From assembly GCA_045631485.1 (NCBI GenBank), contig JAZQUU010000039.1, forward strand, positions 62,001 through 126,000: 64,000 nt of DNA. The letters are read 5' to 3'. Every line of letters begins with the position of its first letter. Position 1 is the stretch's first letter. This document shows positions 41,969 through 51,145 of the stretch, in pieces. The DNA is from SIG452 sp045631485 (GTDB taxonomy: Bacteria; Bacillota; Clostridia; UMGS1840). The position numbers and the translations under genes were made by a program. The notes under the pieces are model-generated. The model saw nothing but the letters and a program-made list of their open reading frames with translations. It made no database searches and had not been told where the DNA came from.

Positions 41969-42451
41969 TTATTCCCCGATTTTTTGCTGTTCGGGTTCAT
42001 CAGCATTTTTTGCTTTTGCAGGACGCCCTCTTTTTTTCGGAGCGTTCGCAACAACTTCTTCTGTTGCTATCACTTCTTCCGTAACCGGTTTGGTTACTTC
42101 CGGAGTTTTTTCTACTTTTTTCACGGATTTTTTTCCGATGGGTTCATTCCCAACCTTACACAGATATGCTAACTTTTCAATATCCGGTCCGGGACGGGAA
42201 ATGATGTGGGATACGATGTAAAGCCCTCTTTGTTCTGCCTGCGCTCTTGCAGCAGCAACACCTGCAGTTACTGCAGAAACGGAACCTTCCATCTTCACAA
42301 TCATTACCAAGGGAACTTCCGCGCTATCGCCGTTGGCAGGTTTTGTGGTATCCAATGCAATGATTTTTACCGCAGCTGCTTTTGCAGCGGCATCGGCACA
42401 AACAATTGCGGTGGTGAAACCGAAAACCTCAACCATTCCCAATGCATTCAT
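41969..42451 (-). CDS. pduK: PduK-like shell protein with AT-hook-like tail
   Basis: A 160-residue protein with an N-terminal BMC domain (MNALGMVEVFGFTTAIVCAD to about residue 95) and a C-terminal extension rich in Lys, Glu, Val and Pro. The domain has an insert (DTTKPANGDSAEV) near residue 38. PduK proteins carry C-terminal extensions; this one lacks an evident Fe-S cysteine cluster and instead contains PKKRGRPAKAK, the AT-hook core RGRP flanked by basic residues. AGGAGG precedes the start. Confidence 0.85.
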   Translation of the reverse strand: MNALGMVEVFGFTTAIVCADAAAKAAAVKIIALDTTKPANGDSAEVPLVMIVKMEGSVSAVTAGVAAARAQAEQRGLYIVSHIISRPGPDIEKLAYLCKVGNEPIGKKSVKKVEKTPEVTKPVTEEVIATEEVVANAPKKRGRPAKAKNADEPEQQKIGE

Positions 42452-42484
42452 TGTAAATCCTCCTTATATTCAGATTCACTCTGA

Positions 42485-43708
42485 TTATTCATTGATGATG
42501 GCGATTTTTAAGCCTTCCATCTTCAGATTGGTCTGATGAGCTTCATTGATCTGGGAAAGCGGATATTTGTGAGTAATCAGCTTTTTAATCGGTAAACCGA
42601 TACCCTGAGCTCTCTTTAAGAAATCGAAGGTAGTTGCATAATCGCGTAAGGTATATACCCAGGAACCAACAACGGTCAGTTCTTTTGCGCAAATATCAAA
42701 GTGGGGGTTAATGGTAGCATCTCCACCATTGATGAAGAAGCCGAGTTCGCAAAGTCCGCCGCCTTTTCTAACGAATTTATAAACGTTGGAATGAGCGATG
42801 GGAGAACCGGTACACTGGAATGCAAAGTCAGCAAAGTAACCGCCGAATGCATCTTTCACAGCATTTGTTAACTCGTCAATACCTTTGTGGTTTTTAAAGT
42901 TAACAGATTTAGTTGCGCCCATTTCTTTTGCAAACTGTAATCTCTTTTCTTCACCATCTACTGCAACGATGTTTTCAACACCCATAGTGCGTAAGATTGC
43001 GATACATAACAAACCGATGGGTCCGCAACCCTGAACAACCACGCGGCTGTTGAATCTTAAGATACCAACAGTTTTCGCACGTTCTACTGCATGGATTAAA
43101 ACAGCAGCAGGCTCAATTAAAATTCTGCTTTCTAAATCTAAGTCAGACACATTGAATACGGTGGAACCGCCTCTGATTACCATATAGTCAGCAAACCAAC
43201 CATTCAGGTGAATATCATCGTCGGGAATTAAACCGTAAACATCTGCGCCGTCACCAACGTTCTGTTTGTTTAAGTCAAACATCGTGATGTTGGGGTCATC
43301 TTTAAAAATCATACAGGTAACAACTTTGTCACCGATGTTTAAAGCTTTGCCTGCGCTGTCTTTTTTCACATTTTTACCCATTTTCACGATTTCGCCGGTA
43401 CCTTCGTGACCTAATACCACAGGGATTAAGCCGAAGGGGTCACGTTTGAACTCGTGAGCGTCAGTTCCGCAGATACCGCAGCCTTCTACTTTGACTAAGA
43501 TATCGTCGTCACCAAGTTCGGGAATGGGAAACTCTTTGATATCGTAATGCTCCAAAGAGGTGAGCATTGCGGCTTTTGCAGTTTTGGGGATAGGACCTGC
43601 AGATTTTCCGCAAGTGCAATTTCCGCCACAGCTGCAATCAGAACCGCCGTTTAAGTTGTTTAAAACTTGTTTTACGATTGATTCAATCGCTTTTTCGTTC
43701 ATTTCCAT
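42485..43708 (-). CDS. Encapsulated MDR-family zinc alcohol dehydrogenase
   Basis: A 407-residue medium-chain dehydrogenase with an unusual front end. MEMNEKAIESIVKQVLNNL is an encapsulation-type helix, then DCSCGGNCTCGKSAG, a cysteine-rich linker with four cysteines. The catalytic domain has GCGICGTDAHEF and GHEGTGEIV (zinc ligands) and QGCGPIGLLCIAILRTMG (NAD fold). The usual four-cysteine structural zinc lobe is missing. It lies after pduP where an iron-type PduQ normally sits, and could reduce propanal to propanol and/or lactaldehyde to propanediol, regenerating NAD in the shell. Confidence 0.87.
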   Translation of the reverse strand: MEMNEKAIESIVKQVLNNLNGGSDCSCGGNCTCGKSAGPIPKTAKAAMLTSLEHYDIKEFPIPELGDDDILVKVEGCGICGTDAHEFKRDPFGLIPVVLGHEGTGEIVKMGKNVKKDSAGKALNIGDKVVTCMIFKDDPNITMFDLNKQNVGDGADVYGLIPDDDIHLNGWFADYMVIRGGSTVFNVSDLDLESRILIEPAAVLIHAVERAKTVGILRFNSRVVVQGCGPIGLLCIAILRTMGVENIVAVDGEEKRLQFAKEMGATKSVNFKNHKGIDELTNAVKDAFGGYFADFAFQCTGSPIAHSNVYKFVRKGGGLCELGFFINGGDATINPHFDICAKELTVVGSWVYTLRDYATTFDFLKRAQGIGLPIKKLITHKYPLSQINEAHQTNLKMEGLKIAIINE

Positions 43709-43747
43709 CTTAACGATCCCTCTTTCTGTATATGATGAATTTTTAAA

Positions 43748-45193
43748 CTAAATAATTCTGAAGCCATCCACCAGAACACATCTTCTCTGACGGGTAAAGC
43801 TTCTTGCGGAGGTGATACCTTCGCCGGTGGGACCTGCGATGGTAAAGGTGGTGTGACCTTCCCCGCCTGCACCGATACCTGCATAGGAAGGTGCATTTTT
43901 CACAAAGATAGTGGTTTCCACTTCTCTTGCAAATTTGGTTAAGTTATCAATATTTTTGGAATGCATATGCGCACTGTGACGATTGCCGTGTTCATATTTT
44001 ACGCCAAGACGAATTGCTTCGTCTACATCTTTTACAGACACGATGGGTAAAATCGGCATCATCAATTCTTCGGATACGAAGGGATGATCTTCGGTGGTTT
44101 CCATGATAATCAGGCGAGTATCCTTGGGAGCATCGGTAATGCCGATTGCTTCTAAGAATAAGTTTGCATCTTTACCAACCCAATCTTTATTGAGCATCAG
44201 TTTGCGTTTGGGTCTGTCGGAGCATCCTTCGCCCTGTTTACATTCTTCCACGGTTAATGCAACATTCACCAATTTATCAATATCAGACTGTTTTGTGAGC
44301 AGATATGCACCATTCTGAGTCATATAGTGAATCAGTTCGTCTTTGATGCTTGCCACTGCAAAACATTCTTTTTCTGCGATACAAGGCAGGTTGTTATCAA
44401 AGCTTGCACCTGCAACAATATCTTTTGCCGCTTTTCTGATATCAGCGGTTTCGTCAACGATTACGGGCGGGTTTCCTGCACCTGCGCCGATTGCTTTTTT
44501 GCCGGAGGATAATAAAGTTTTTACAACCCCGGGACCACCGGTTGCAACCAACAATTTCACATCAGGGCATTTAATCATTGCATCCGCAGTTTTTAAGGTG
44601 GGTTTCACAACAGAAACAACCACATTTTCGGGACCACCTGCTTCCAACACCGCACGGTTGATTAAATCCACCGCATAATTGGAGGTGTTGATTGCTCTGG
44701 GATGAGGGTTGAAAACCACACAGTTGCCGCCTGCCAACATACCGATGGAGTTACAAAGTACGGTTTCGGAGGGGTTGGTGGTGGGAGTGATACTTCCGAT
44801 TAAGCCGAAGGGAGCCATTTCCACTAAGGTTAAGCCGGTGTCACCACTGTATGCTCTGGGCTGCAAATCTTCGGTACCGGGAGTTTTTTCTGCAACCAGA
44901 GTGTGTTTGATAATCTTATCGGTCACTCTGCCCATTCCGGTTTCTTCCACGCCCATTTTAGCCATGGTTTCGGCTTCTGCCATAATTTTTTCTCTGATTT
45001 TGGTAATCATGTTTTCTCTTTGTTCCACAGAGTAGCCACGGAACAGTTTATAAGCTGTTTTTGCAGCTTCCAACGCTTCTTCCATGGTGGAGAAAACACC
45101 TTTATATTTACCGGATGCTTTCGGAGCGGTGCCTTTTGCAGCCATTCCTTTAATTACCTGTTCAACAATGCTTGCAATCTGTTGTTCGTTCAT
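43748..45193 (-). CDS. pduP: CoA-acylating propionaldehyde dehydrogenase
   Basis: A 481-residue enzyme that oxidises propanal with CoA and NAD to propionyl-CoA. The N-terminal MNEQQIASIVEQVIKGMAAK is the encapsulation helix, followed by a short linker. The catalytic cysteine is in NNLPCIAEKECF, and TPTTNPSETVLCNSIGML and GAGNPPVIVDETAD are typical of the acylating ALDH group. The ATG at 45193 is favoured over a GTG 9 nt upstream because AAAGG spacing is better. Confidence 0.95.
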   Translation of the reverse strand: MNEQQIASIVEQVIKGMAAKGTAPKASGKYKGVFSTMEEALEAAKTAYKLFRGYSVEQRENMITKIREKIMAEAETMAKMGVEETGMGRVTDKIIKHTLVAEKTPGTEDLQPRAYSGDTGLTLVEMAPFGLIGSITPTTNPSETVLCNSIGMLAGGNCVVFNPHPRAINTSNYAVDLINRAVLEAGGPENVVVSVVKPTLKTADAMIKCPDVKLLVATGGPGVVKTLLSSGKKAIGAGAGNPPVIVDETADIRKAAKDIVAGASFDNNLPCIAEKECFAVASIKDELIHYMTQNGAYLLTKQSDIDKLVNVALTVEECKQGEGCSDRPKRKLMLNKDWVGKDANLFLEAIGITDAPKDTRLIIMETTEDHPFVSEELMMPILPIVSVKDVDEAIRLGVKYEHGNRHSAHMHSKNIDNLTKFAREVETTIFVKNAPSYAGIGAGGEGHTTFTIAGPTGEGITSARSFTRQRRCVLVDGFRII

Positions 45194-45211
45194 TTTGAAC
45201 ACATCCTTTCT

Positions 45212-46162
45212 TTATTCACTAGCTTTCGTAATCTTTCCAAATGCCTCTTTGGCATAAGCTGCCAATGCGGTATCTTGCTCTAAGCTTCCGCCGCTGACAC
45301 CAAAGCCACCTACTATCACATCATTTACGATTAACGGAATTCCTCCGCCAAACACAACCAATCGACTGTCTTGATGCTGGATACCGTAGAGAGAATCACC
45401 GGGTTTGGTTAGACCTGCTAAGGTTTCCGTGGGCATTTTTAAACTTACTGCCGTGTAGGCTTTGTTTTGTGCCACATTGATACTTGCGATATAAGCATCG
45501 TCATCACGGAGCATCGCCATCAGGTTTCCGCCACCGTCACAAACGGCACATACCACTTTCACATTCATTTCCCTTGCCCGCTCAGTTACCAGCTGACAAA
45601 GTTCTTCAGCTTTCTTCATATTGAAGGGGCCTACATTTGGTTTATCATAAACAACCGTTTTTTCATCCTTCGGAACATATAACTGATCCTGATATCTTGC
45701 CAACACATATAGCAAATCGGATAATCTGTTAAAATAAGATAAATCCTCTTTCTTCACCAAAAACAGCTTGGAGGCTTTTACCGCTTCACGCTCTGCTCGA
45801 CGGGCAACCGTTCGTGCCACATCTAAATGGGCACCGCCTTTGGTTTGTCCGCTGATGGTGAATTTGCCGTCTCGGGTGATTTTTGCAGAAAAAGCATCAA
45901 TCAGTTTTTCCAATCGAAGTGTTGCCTGCGTGGTGTCAAAAGGTTTGCCTCCTGCAATCGCACCCATCAACAGAATAAATTCTTTCTGCAAGGCGGTAAT
46001 GGTATCACCAACCACCTCAATGGATTCGGTTTTGGCAAGTCCTAAATGGGATGAAAGCTCGTCGATGGTACCAAGTAAATCAAATAAGACATAATCTTTG
46101 GGATAACGGTTATTTTTTAAATTTCCGGAATAACCTTCGTCTCCTTTTTTGGTATAAATCAA
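45212..46162 (-). CDS. pduO: Cob(I)alamin adenosyltransferase fused to GlcG/HbpS domain
   Basis: A 316-residue two-domain PduO. Residues 1-180 are the PduO-type ATP:cobalamin adenosyltransferase (MIYTKKGDEGYSGNL, then VARTVARRAEREAV and NRLSDLLYVLARYQD). Residues 190-316 form a GlcG/HbpS-like (DUF336) domain (CAVCDGGGNLMAMLRDDDAYIAS, FGGGIPLI, GGFGVSGGSLEQD), which binds haem in Salmonella PduO. It supplies coenzyme B12 to the diol dehydratase. It overlaps pduG by 4 nt. Confidence 0.94.
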   Translation of the reverse strand: MIYTKKGDEGYSGNLKNNRYPKDYVLFDLLGTIDELSSHLGLAKTESIEVVGDTITALQKEFILLMGAIAGGKPFDTTQATLRLEKLIDAFSAKITRDGKFTISGQTKGGAHLDVARTVARRAEREAVKASKLFLVKKEDLSYFNRLSDLLYVLARYQDQLYVPKDEKTVVYDKPNVGPFNMKKAEELCQLVTERAREMNVKVVCAVCDGGGNLMAMLRDDDAYIASINVAQNKAYTAVSLKMPTETLAGLTKPGDSLYGIQHQDSRLVVFGGGIPLIVNDVIVGGFGVSGGSLEQDTALAAYAKEAFGKITKASE

Positions 46163-48012
46163 ACGCTCTCACCTCCCAATCTCATCTGTTTGGAATACTG
46201 ACCTAACACAAGGCCTGCAGCAACTGCGGCACGGGGACCAAATTTACCTAACACATTTCCGCGTCCTGCCACAATATTATATTTGGAAAGTGCCTCATTG
46301 ATAAGGTCGGGCACTTCAAAATCCAAAGCACTTCCGCCAACCATCACCACAAACTGAATGTTTCTTAAATTACCATCCGGTGCAATTTTGGTTAAGGCTT
46401 TCAGCGCATTTTGCACAAATACTTTTCGTTTTGCTTCCTTACGGATAACTGCAATCTGTTCCATTGTCAGATTCTTCTTCCGGATGGGAATCATTTTATC
46501 TTCGGTGAGAATTACGACTCTTTTATATAGCTCGGGAGGTAACTGCTCCTTAGTGAATTTTACCGTTTGGTCTTCAAAACGGAGCATATTGAATGTTTCT
46601 ACCCTTGCTAAAGGATACCGCTTGATGAGTTCCGCCGTATCACGGTCTGAAAGAGCAAGTTCCAAATCGATAATGGTTGTCACCATTTCCCCTGCTCCTG
46701 CAGTATGCACGCTTTTGATGTTGCCTTGTTTATCCATCAGAGCGGCATCGGTTGAGCCACCGCCCAAGTCTAAAATCGCCAGGGGGGTATCTGCACCGGA
46801 GGTTGTTAATGCACCGATAATTGCATTGTCTGCCTCTTTTCCCATAATAGAAACGTTTACGCCGATTTCATCGGTTACCACGTCTGCAATCTGCTTCATA
46901 GGAAGATGAGAGGTCTTTACCATAGAAGAAAGCATTACCACGCTTTCCATAGCATATTCATTTGCCAATCCGCCGGACACCTTCATCGGTGCTAAGGTAT
47001 CGGTAGCGGAAAGGTCAGATATTTTAATGGAATCCGAAATTTGACCGGTTAAATCAGCCATACGGCGTTTAATTCGTTCAAAAGAGTTTCCTGTGTTGGT
47101 GTTTTTCTCACCTGCGATATCAAAAATATCGCCGCTTTTTAGTACAGTTTCTGTAATTTTATCTGCTCCATGGGAAACCGGAACACTGAAATCACCGCCG
47201 GTTCCGTAAATATAAATATTACCGACCGGAATTTCCTGAGTTTTTACGCCGCCTTCATCATTATTAATAACAACGCCGGACCGAAGTCCGATTAAACTTT
47301 TGGAAATTGGAATGACGCTTTTGGTTTCCGCCGGCGTCAATTTGAATATTCCTGCAATCCCATAAGGATTGGATAACACTTTAATGGTGCCCGATTCGGA
47401 AGCAACCTCAACAGCTGCAAGTTTTCCAAAGGGAATTTTTTCAATCTGCATTACCTCGTCCACAATCGGCAAGGTCACATTCAAACGGTTTGCAATCAAC
47501 ACACCGTCATCCTTTTTACAGATGATACCGGTCACGGAAACTCCGTTATCTAAGGCACGATTTACCAAGCTTGCCGCTTCTTCAAAGTCCACAGAAGCAT
47601 CAACCACTGCAATATAATCATCGGTTTTGTTGCAAAGATGCAATTGTTTCACATTATGGGTATATCCCACACCAATTCCGTTACCACCGGGAGTATCAGG
47701 GTTATGCCCGATCATCACGGAACCGATAATGGTGGTTTGGGAAATCACATCGGTGGATAATTCGGAGATAACAGGAGTTGCTTCGTTAATTAGCACTTCG
47801 TCAATTTCCGAAAGAGACAAACCTGCATCTTTTGCCCCTTGTTTTAAAGCGGCAATCACACCCGTTTTATTTTCACGGGTACCTTTTATCCCTGTGGTGG
47901 GAATCATAGCATAGGAGAGAAAATCACAGTGGCCGTCACGCACTCTCATCAATACCGCTTCGGTAGTGGAGTTTCCGATGTCAACACCGGCAACAACGTC
48001 ACGATTAGCCAT
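46159..48012 (-). CDS. pduG: Diol dehydratase reactivase large subunit
   Basis: A 617-residue actin-fold chaperone (DdrA/PduG) that swaps damaged cobalamin out of the dehydratase using ATP. AGVDIGNSTTEAVL, LAILDLGGGSTDAAL and VVMVGGSALDFEVPDL are the nucleotide-binding signatures. The length matches the family. In other pdu operons a small subunit (PduH) follows; no such gene lies between this and pduO here, which overlap by 4 nt. Confidence 0.95.
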   Translation of the reverse strand: MANRDVVAGVDIGNSTTEAVLMRVRDGHCDFLSYAMIPTTGIKGTRENKTGVIAALKQGAKDAGLSLSEIDEVLINEATPVISELSTDVISQTTIIGSVMIGHNPDTPGGNGIGVGYTHNVKQLHLCNKTDDYIAVVDASVDFEEAASLVNRALDNGVSVTGIICKKDDGVLIANRLNVTLPIVDEVMQIEKIPFGKLAAVEVASESGTIKVLSNPYGIAGIFKLTPAETKSVIPISKSLIGLRSGVVINNDEGGVKTQEIPVGNIYIYGTGGDFSVPVSHGADKITETVLKSGDIFDIAGEKNTNTGNSFERIKRRMADLTGQISDSIKISDLSATDTLAPMKVSGGLANEYAMESVVMLSSMVKTSHLPMKQIADVVTDEIGVNVSIMGKEADNAIIGALTTSGADTPLAILDLGGGSTDAALMDKQGNIKSVHTAGAGEMVTTIIDLELALSDRDTAELIKRYPLARVETFNMLRFEDQTVKFTKEQLPPELYKRVVILTEDKMIPIRKKNLTMEQIAVIRKEAKRKVFVQNALKALTKIAPDGNLRNIQFVVMVGGSALDFEVPDLINEALSKYNIVAGRGNVLGKFGPRAAVAAGLVLGQYSKQMRLGGESV

Positions 48013-48035
48013 GATTTTTTCTCCTTTCTGTTATA

Positions 48036-48653
48036 CTATAATAAAATGTTACGTTTTTCGTAAACTCTTGCGGTTTCTTCTACCAAATCTGCAGTAATAT
48101 TCGCCTGATATTTGGTGCGAAGCTCATTTGCAATATCCAAAAGCTCCTGCTTGGTGGCACGGTTTGGACGAAGCTTATCATAAATTCTTAATACTTCTTC
48201 GTCGGGAACCCGAGTCAATTCTGCAGCTCTTCTTAGATTTCCTGCAAACTGTTTTTTACCTGCTTTTTCGGCAATTTCTGCCTGCATCAGCAAGGTGTCC
48301 GCATTGGTTTTAAAATCCTCGTGGATTACTTTTCCCTGGATTACATTATCAAAAGTAATTTCGGAAAAAGGTTTTCCCGTTTTGGATTTTAACAAATCAG
48401 GATGATTTTTTGCTAAGGGATAGGTGTAACCACCACCGACATCGGAAGAATTTCCGCCTTTCATATCCCGAAGAACTTTTTTGGTCAGTTCCTCTGCAAT
48501 TTCATCCGCAGTTTTTTCGGTTTTTTTAGGTTGGGGAGTTTCAATTTTTTTGAGGATATCATTTACCTCAGCACTTGAAATTCCGCCGTTTCCGGATTCT
48601 GCCTGAATTCTTTCGGCAACAGCTTTTACAATTTCAGAAATATTTACATTCAT
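48036..48653 (-). CDS. pduE: Propanediol dehydratase small subunit
   Basis: A 205-residue gamma subunit of B12-dependent diol dehydratase. The C-terminal two thirds match the family (YPLAKNHPDLLKSKTGKPF, GNLRRAAELTRVPDEEVLRI, LRPNRATKQELLDIANEL). The N terminus MNVNISEIVKAVAERIQAES is an encapsulation-type helix followed by a Lys/Glu/Pro-rich linker. The ATG at 48653 follows AGAGG at 8 nt. It ends 23 nt before pduG. Confidence 0.93.
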   Translation of the reverse strand: MNVNISEIVKAVAERIQAESGNGGISSAEVNDILKKIETPQPKKTEKTADEIAEELTKKVLRDMKGGNSSDVGGGYTYPLAKNHPDLLKSKTGKPFSEITFDNVIQGKVIHEDFKTNADTLLMQAEIAEKAGKKQFAGNLRRAAELTRVPDEEVLRIYDKLRPNRATKQELLDIANELRTKYQANITADLVEETARVYEKRNILL

Positions 48654-48665
48654 CACTGCCACCTC

Positions 48666-49322
48666 TTAAAATTCAATTTTTAAAGCTACCGGCGGTTTCT
48701 TATCTACCACATTTTCAGTTTCCTTAATATGCAGTAGTGCCGCTTTTGCCTGAAATTTGGGACGAACCATATAATCATTCATCACACTGATAGGTTCCGG
48801 AGACTGACCTTTAGCATATCTTGCCGCATTTTTACCGATTTTACGGTAAATTTCCAACGTGATAAGAGGTGCCTGAGGAAACAATTCCAGATTGGTCAGA
48901 GGGAATAAATCCTTCTGATGAATGGTGGTTGTCCCTTTGGACTGAATACCAACGCCAATGCCTGAACCGGAATATTTTGCCGCGGTTAATGCGATAAAGG
49001 CAACATCGGAGGTGTGATACACACGGATAAATCTGGGGGTCATCCCCTCTTCTTCTACCCCTGCCGCAATTTCACGGATTAAATCATAATGGCTCACGCC
49101 TGACATGGTTTCAAACATATCTTTGGAAAAAGAAGCGCCAAGACCGATTACCACTTCGGAAGGGCTTACTCCTTTGGGAGCATCGCCGTTTTCGGTAATG
49201 TTCAGTCGTTTACCGTCTGATTTGGAAACAACTTTCGGCTGCTCGGATGCATTTTCTGCATTTTGAATCGCCGCCATAACCTGCCTGGTGACTTCTTTAA
49301 TCAACTGTTCATTATATTCCAT
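48666..49322 (-). CDS. pduD: Propanediol dehydratase medium subunit
   Basis: A 218-residue beta subunit of diol dehydratase. The core has VVIGLGASFSKDMFETMSGVSHYDLIREI, GIGVGIQSKGTTTIHQKDLFPL and NLELFPQAPLI. The N-terminal MEYNEQLIKEVTRQVMAAIQ is the encapsulation helix known for PduD-type subunits. I chose the ATG at 49322 so that the helix begins the protein; the ribosome site there (GTGG) is weak, and a TTG 27 nt upstream is an alternative. Confidence 0.92.
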   Translation of the reverse strand: MEYNEQLIKEVTRQVMAAIQNAENASEQPKVVSKSDGKRLNITENGDAPKGVSPSEVVIGLGASFSKDMFETMSGVSHYDLIREIAAGVEEEGMTPRFIRVYHTSDVAFIALTAAKYSGSGIGVGIQSKGTTTIHQKDLFPLTNLELFPQAPLITLEIYRKIGKNAARYAKGQSPEPISVMNDYMVRPKFQAKAALLHIKETENVVDKKPPVALKIEF

Positions 49323-49390
49323 ACTGATACCACATACATTTTTATTCAATTTTCAAATCTAAAAATGCACTAATCCTTTCTTTTTATTTT

Positions 49391-51055
49391 CTAAATAACG
49401 GTAGGATCTAAGGTATCCTTAATGTTTTTAATTTCTTCCCAACGTTCGCCGGAAACACGGTAACCGGTACCGGGACCATTATAATCATTGGGATGGTTCA
49501 CGGAGCTTAACACGCCGAAATCCTTATCCAGAATGGATGCGGTTTGCAGATAATCGGCAGATAAACGTTGTTTTAACATATTAAATACCGATACTGCCAC
49601 ATCGTGGAAGCCTGAATTATTCAATGCCTGCACAATATCTACGCCCGTGATATCGCCGTCTACCAATTTTTGAGCAGCAGCCAAATCTTCGTTGACATTA
49701 CGTTTTGCGGTAATATCTTTACTGCCGTGGGCATAAACAGCTTGCTCTACCTGTTCGTCGGTTACTTTGGGAAATCCTAAGCAAGCAAAAACTGCCTGAA
49801 CTGCTTTTGCAGCTTTCATACGAACTTTAATAACATCTTCTTCCGATACGGGACGGAGACCACCGTCAACTTTTAAGTCACGCTGCAACACATTGTAATC
49901 ATCAAAGTCTTCCGCATCAAAGTTTGCACCTGCGAACATATTGTCGTAGTTGGGAATGGAGCTGTATCCTGAGAAGATAAAGTCGGTTCCGGGAAGCATC
50001 TGCATCAACATTCTTGCAGTTCTTCTGATATCACTGTGTGAGAAGGTTTGGTCATTACCGGAAGCAACTTCCAAACCAAGCTGAGCGGCAACTAAGTTTT
50101 CCGCCAACACACAACGAATACCGGAAGGCACGGAGCCCGTGATACCGATACAACTGATTGCACCGTTCTGCGTACCCTGAACTCCTGCTCCTTTAATCAC
50201 TAACAGACAACGGATTTCCAGATAAAGCATGGATTTCTTTTCTGCATTCCCCATCAGAACTTCAGAGCCTGTCCCGGAGGTACAACGCATCTTCATTCCG
50301 CGGGAAGCATAAGCGGATGCTAAAAACGCTTTGGAATACGGGGTATCATCCCCGTCGATAAATACTTTCTCGGTTCCGTACACGGAAATGGTTTCCGCAT
50401 AGGTGGTAAACCCTTTCATACCAAGCTTTAATTCCACGGCTTCTTCTACCCCGCACTGGGACAGAACGCCGGGACGTCCAACCTGAGATCCGATGAAAAG
50501 ACCAACTGCGCAAAGGGGTGCATACCGGGCAATCCCTACGGTGGTTTCGGTTTCGTCAAAGCCTCGGAAGGTTGCTTCTGCGGCATCGCAGGCAATCTGC
50601 ACCGGGTTATCGTCTAAGTTGGTGACGTGACATTGGTTGGAAGGTGTTTTTCTTTCTCTCATTTTCTGCATTGCCATCATCATTTCAACCACATTCATAT
50701 GGTTCATGATTTCCTTAAGCTTTGCAGCGGTCAAACCGGAGAACAATTTTTTCAATTCTTTATTATCGGTATTGATATCGCACAAATCTCTGGCATACTG
50801 CAAACTGTCAATCGCCATTGCTTTTTCGGCAACAGACAAGTCAATCGCATGGTCTGCAATGAAGCTGTCGATAAAGTCAAACTCTTCTCGACGTTTGCCG
50901 TCCATTTCCACAATGATACCGTTTTCGATTTTCAAAGAGGGCTTGGGGTCATATTTGGAATCCATGGCAACAAAGCCAACTTCTTCCCATTCCTTCATAA
51001 ACCCATCTTGATGGACAGGTCTTTGCCCCAGCACTTTAAATCGATTGGATTTCAT
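49391..51055 (-). CDS. pduC: Propanediol dehydratase large subunit
   Basis: The 554-residue TIM-barrel subunit that binds adenosylcobalamin and converts 1,2-propanediol to propanal (glycerol may also be used). The length equals that of Klebsiella and Salmonella homologues. Family segments include RPVHQDGFMKEWEEVGFVAM at the start, NVVEMMMAMQKMRERKTPSNQ, CSGTGSEVLMG-type SGTGSEVLMG, NGAISCIGITGSVPSG and ASGNDQTFSHSDIRRTAR. It is second in the operon after the aldolase. A glycyl-radical enzyme is not present. Confidence 0.96.
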   Translation of the reverse strand: MKSNRFKVLGQRPVHQDGFMKEWEEVGFVAMDSKYDPKPSLKIENGIIVEMDGKRREEFDFIDSFIADHAIDLSVAEKAMAIDSLQYARDLCDINTDNKELKKLFSGLTAAKLKEIMNHMNVVEMMMAMQKMRERKTPSNQCHVTNLDDNPVQIACDAAEATFRGFDETETTVGIARYAPLCAVGLFIGSQVGRPGVLSQCGVEEAVELKLGMKGFTTYAETISVYGTEKVFIDGDDTPYSKAFLASAYASRGMKMRCTSGTGSEVLMGNAEKKSMLYLEIRCLLVIKGAGVQGTQNGAISCIGITGSVPSGIRCVLAENLVAAQLGLEVASGNDQTFSHSDIRRTARMLMQMLPGTDFIFSGYSSIPNYDNMFAGANFDAEDFDDYNVLQRDLKVDGGLRPVSEEDVIKVRMKAAKAVQAVFACLGFPKVTDEQVEQAVYAHGSKDITAKRNVNEDLAAAQKLVDGDITGVDIVQALNNSGFHDVAVSVFNMLKQRLSADYLQTASILDKDFGVLSSVNHPNDYNGPGTGYRVSGERWEEIKNIKDTLDPTVI

Positions 51056-51145
51056 AAGTGTTCACCTTATCTTGTCTTAGGAAAATACATGCTGTATTCC
51101 GGTCAGACCTTTCCTTTCTATAATATATAATAGTATAAGCAAAAA

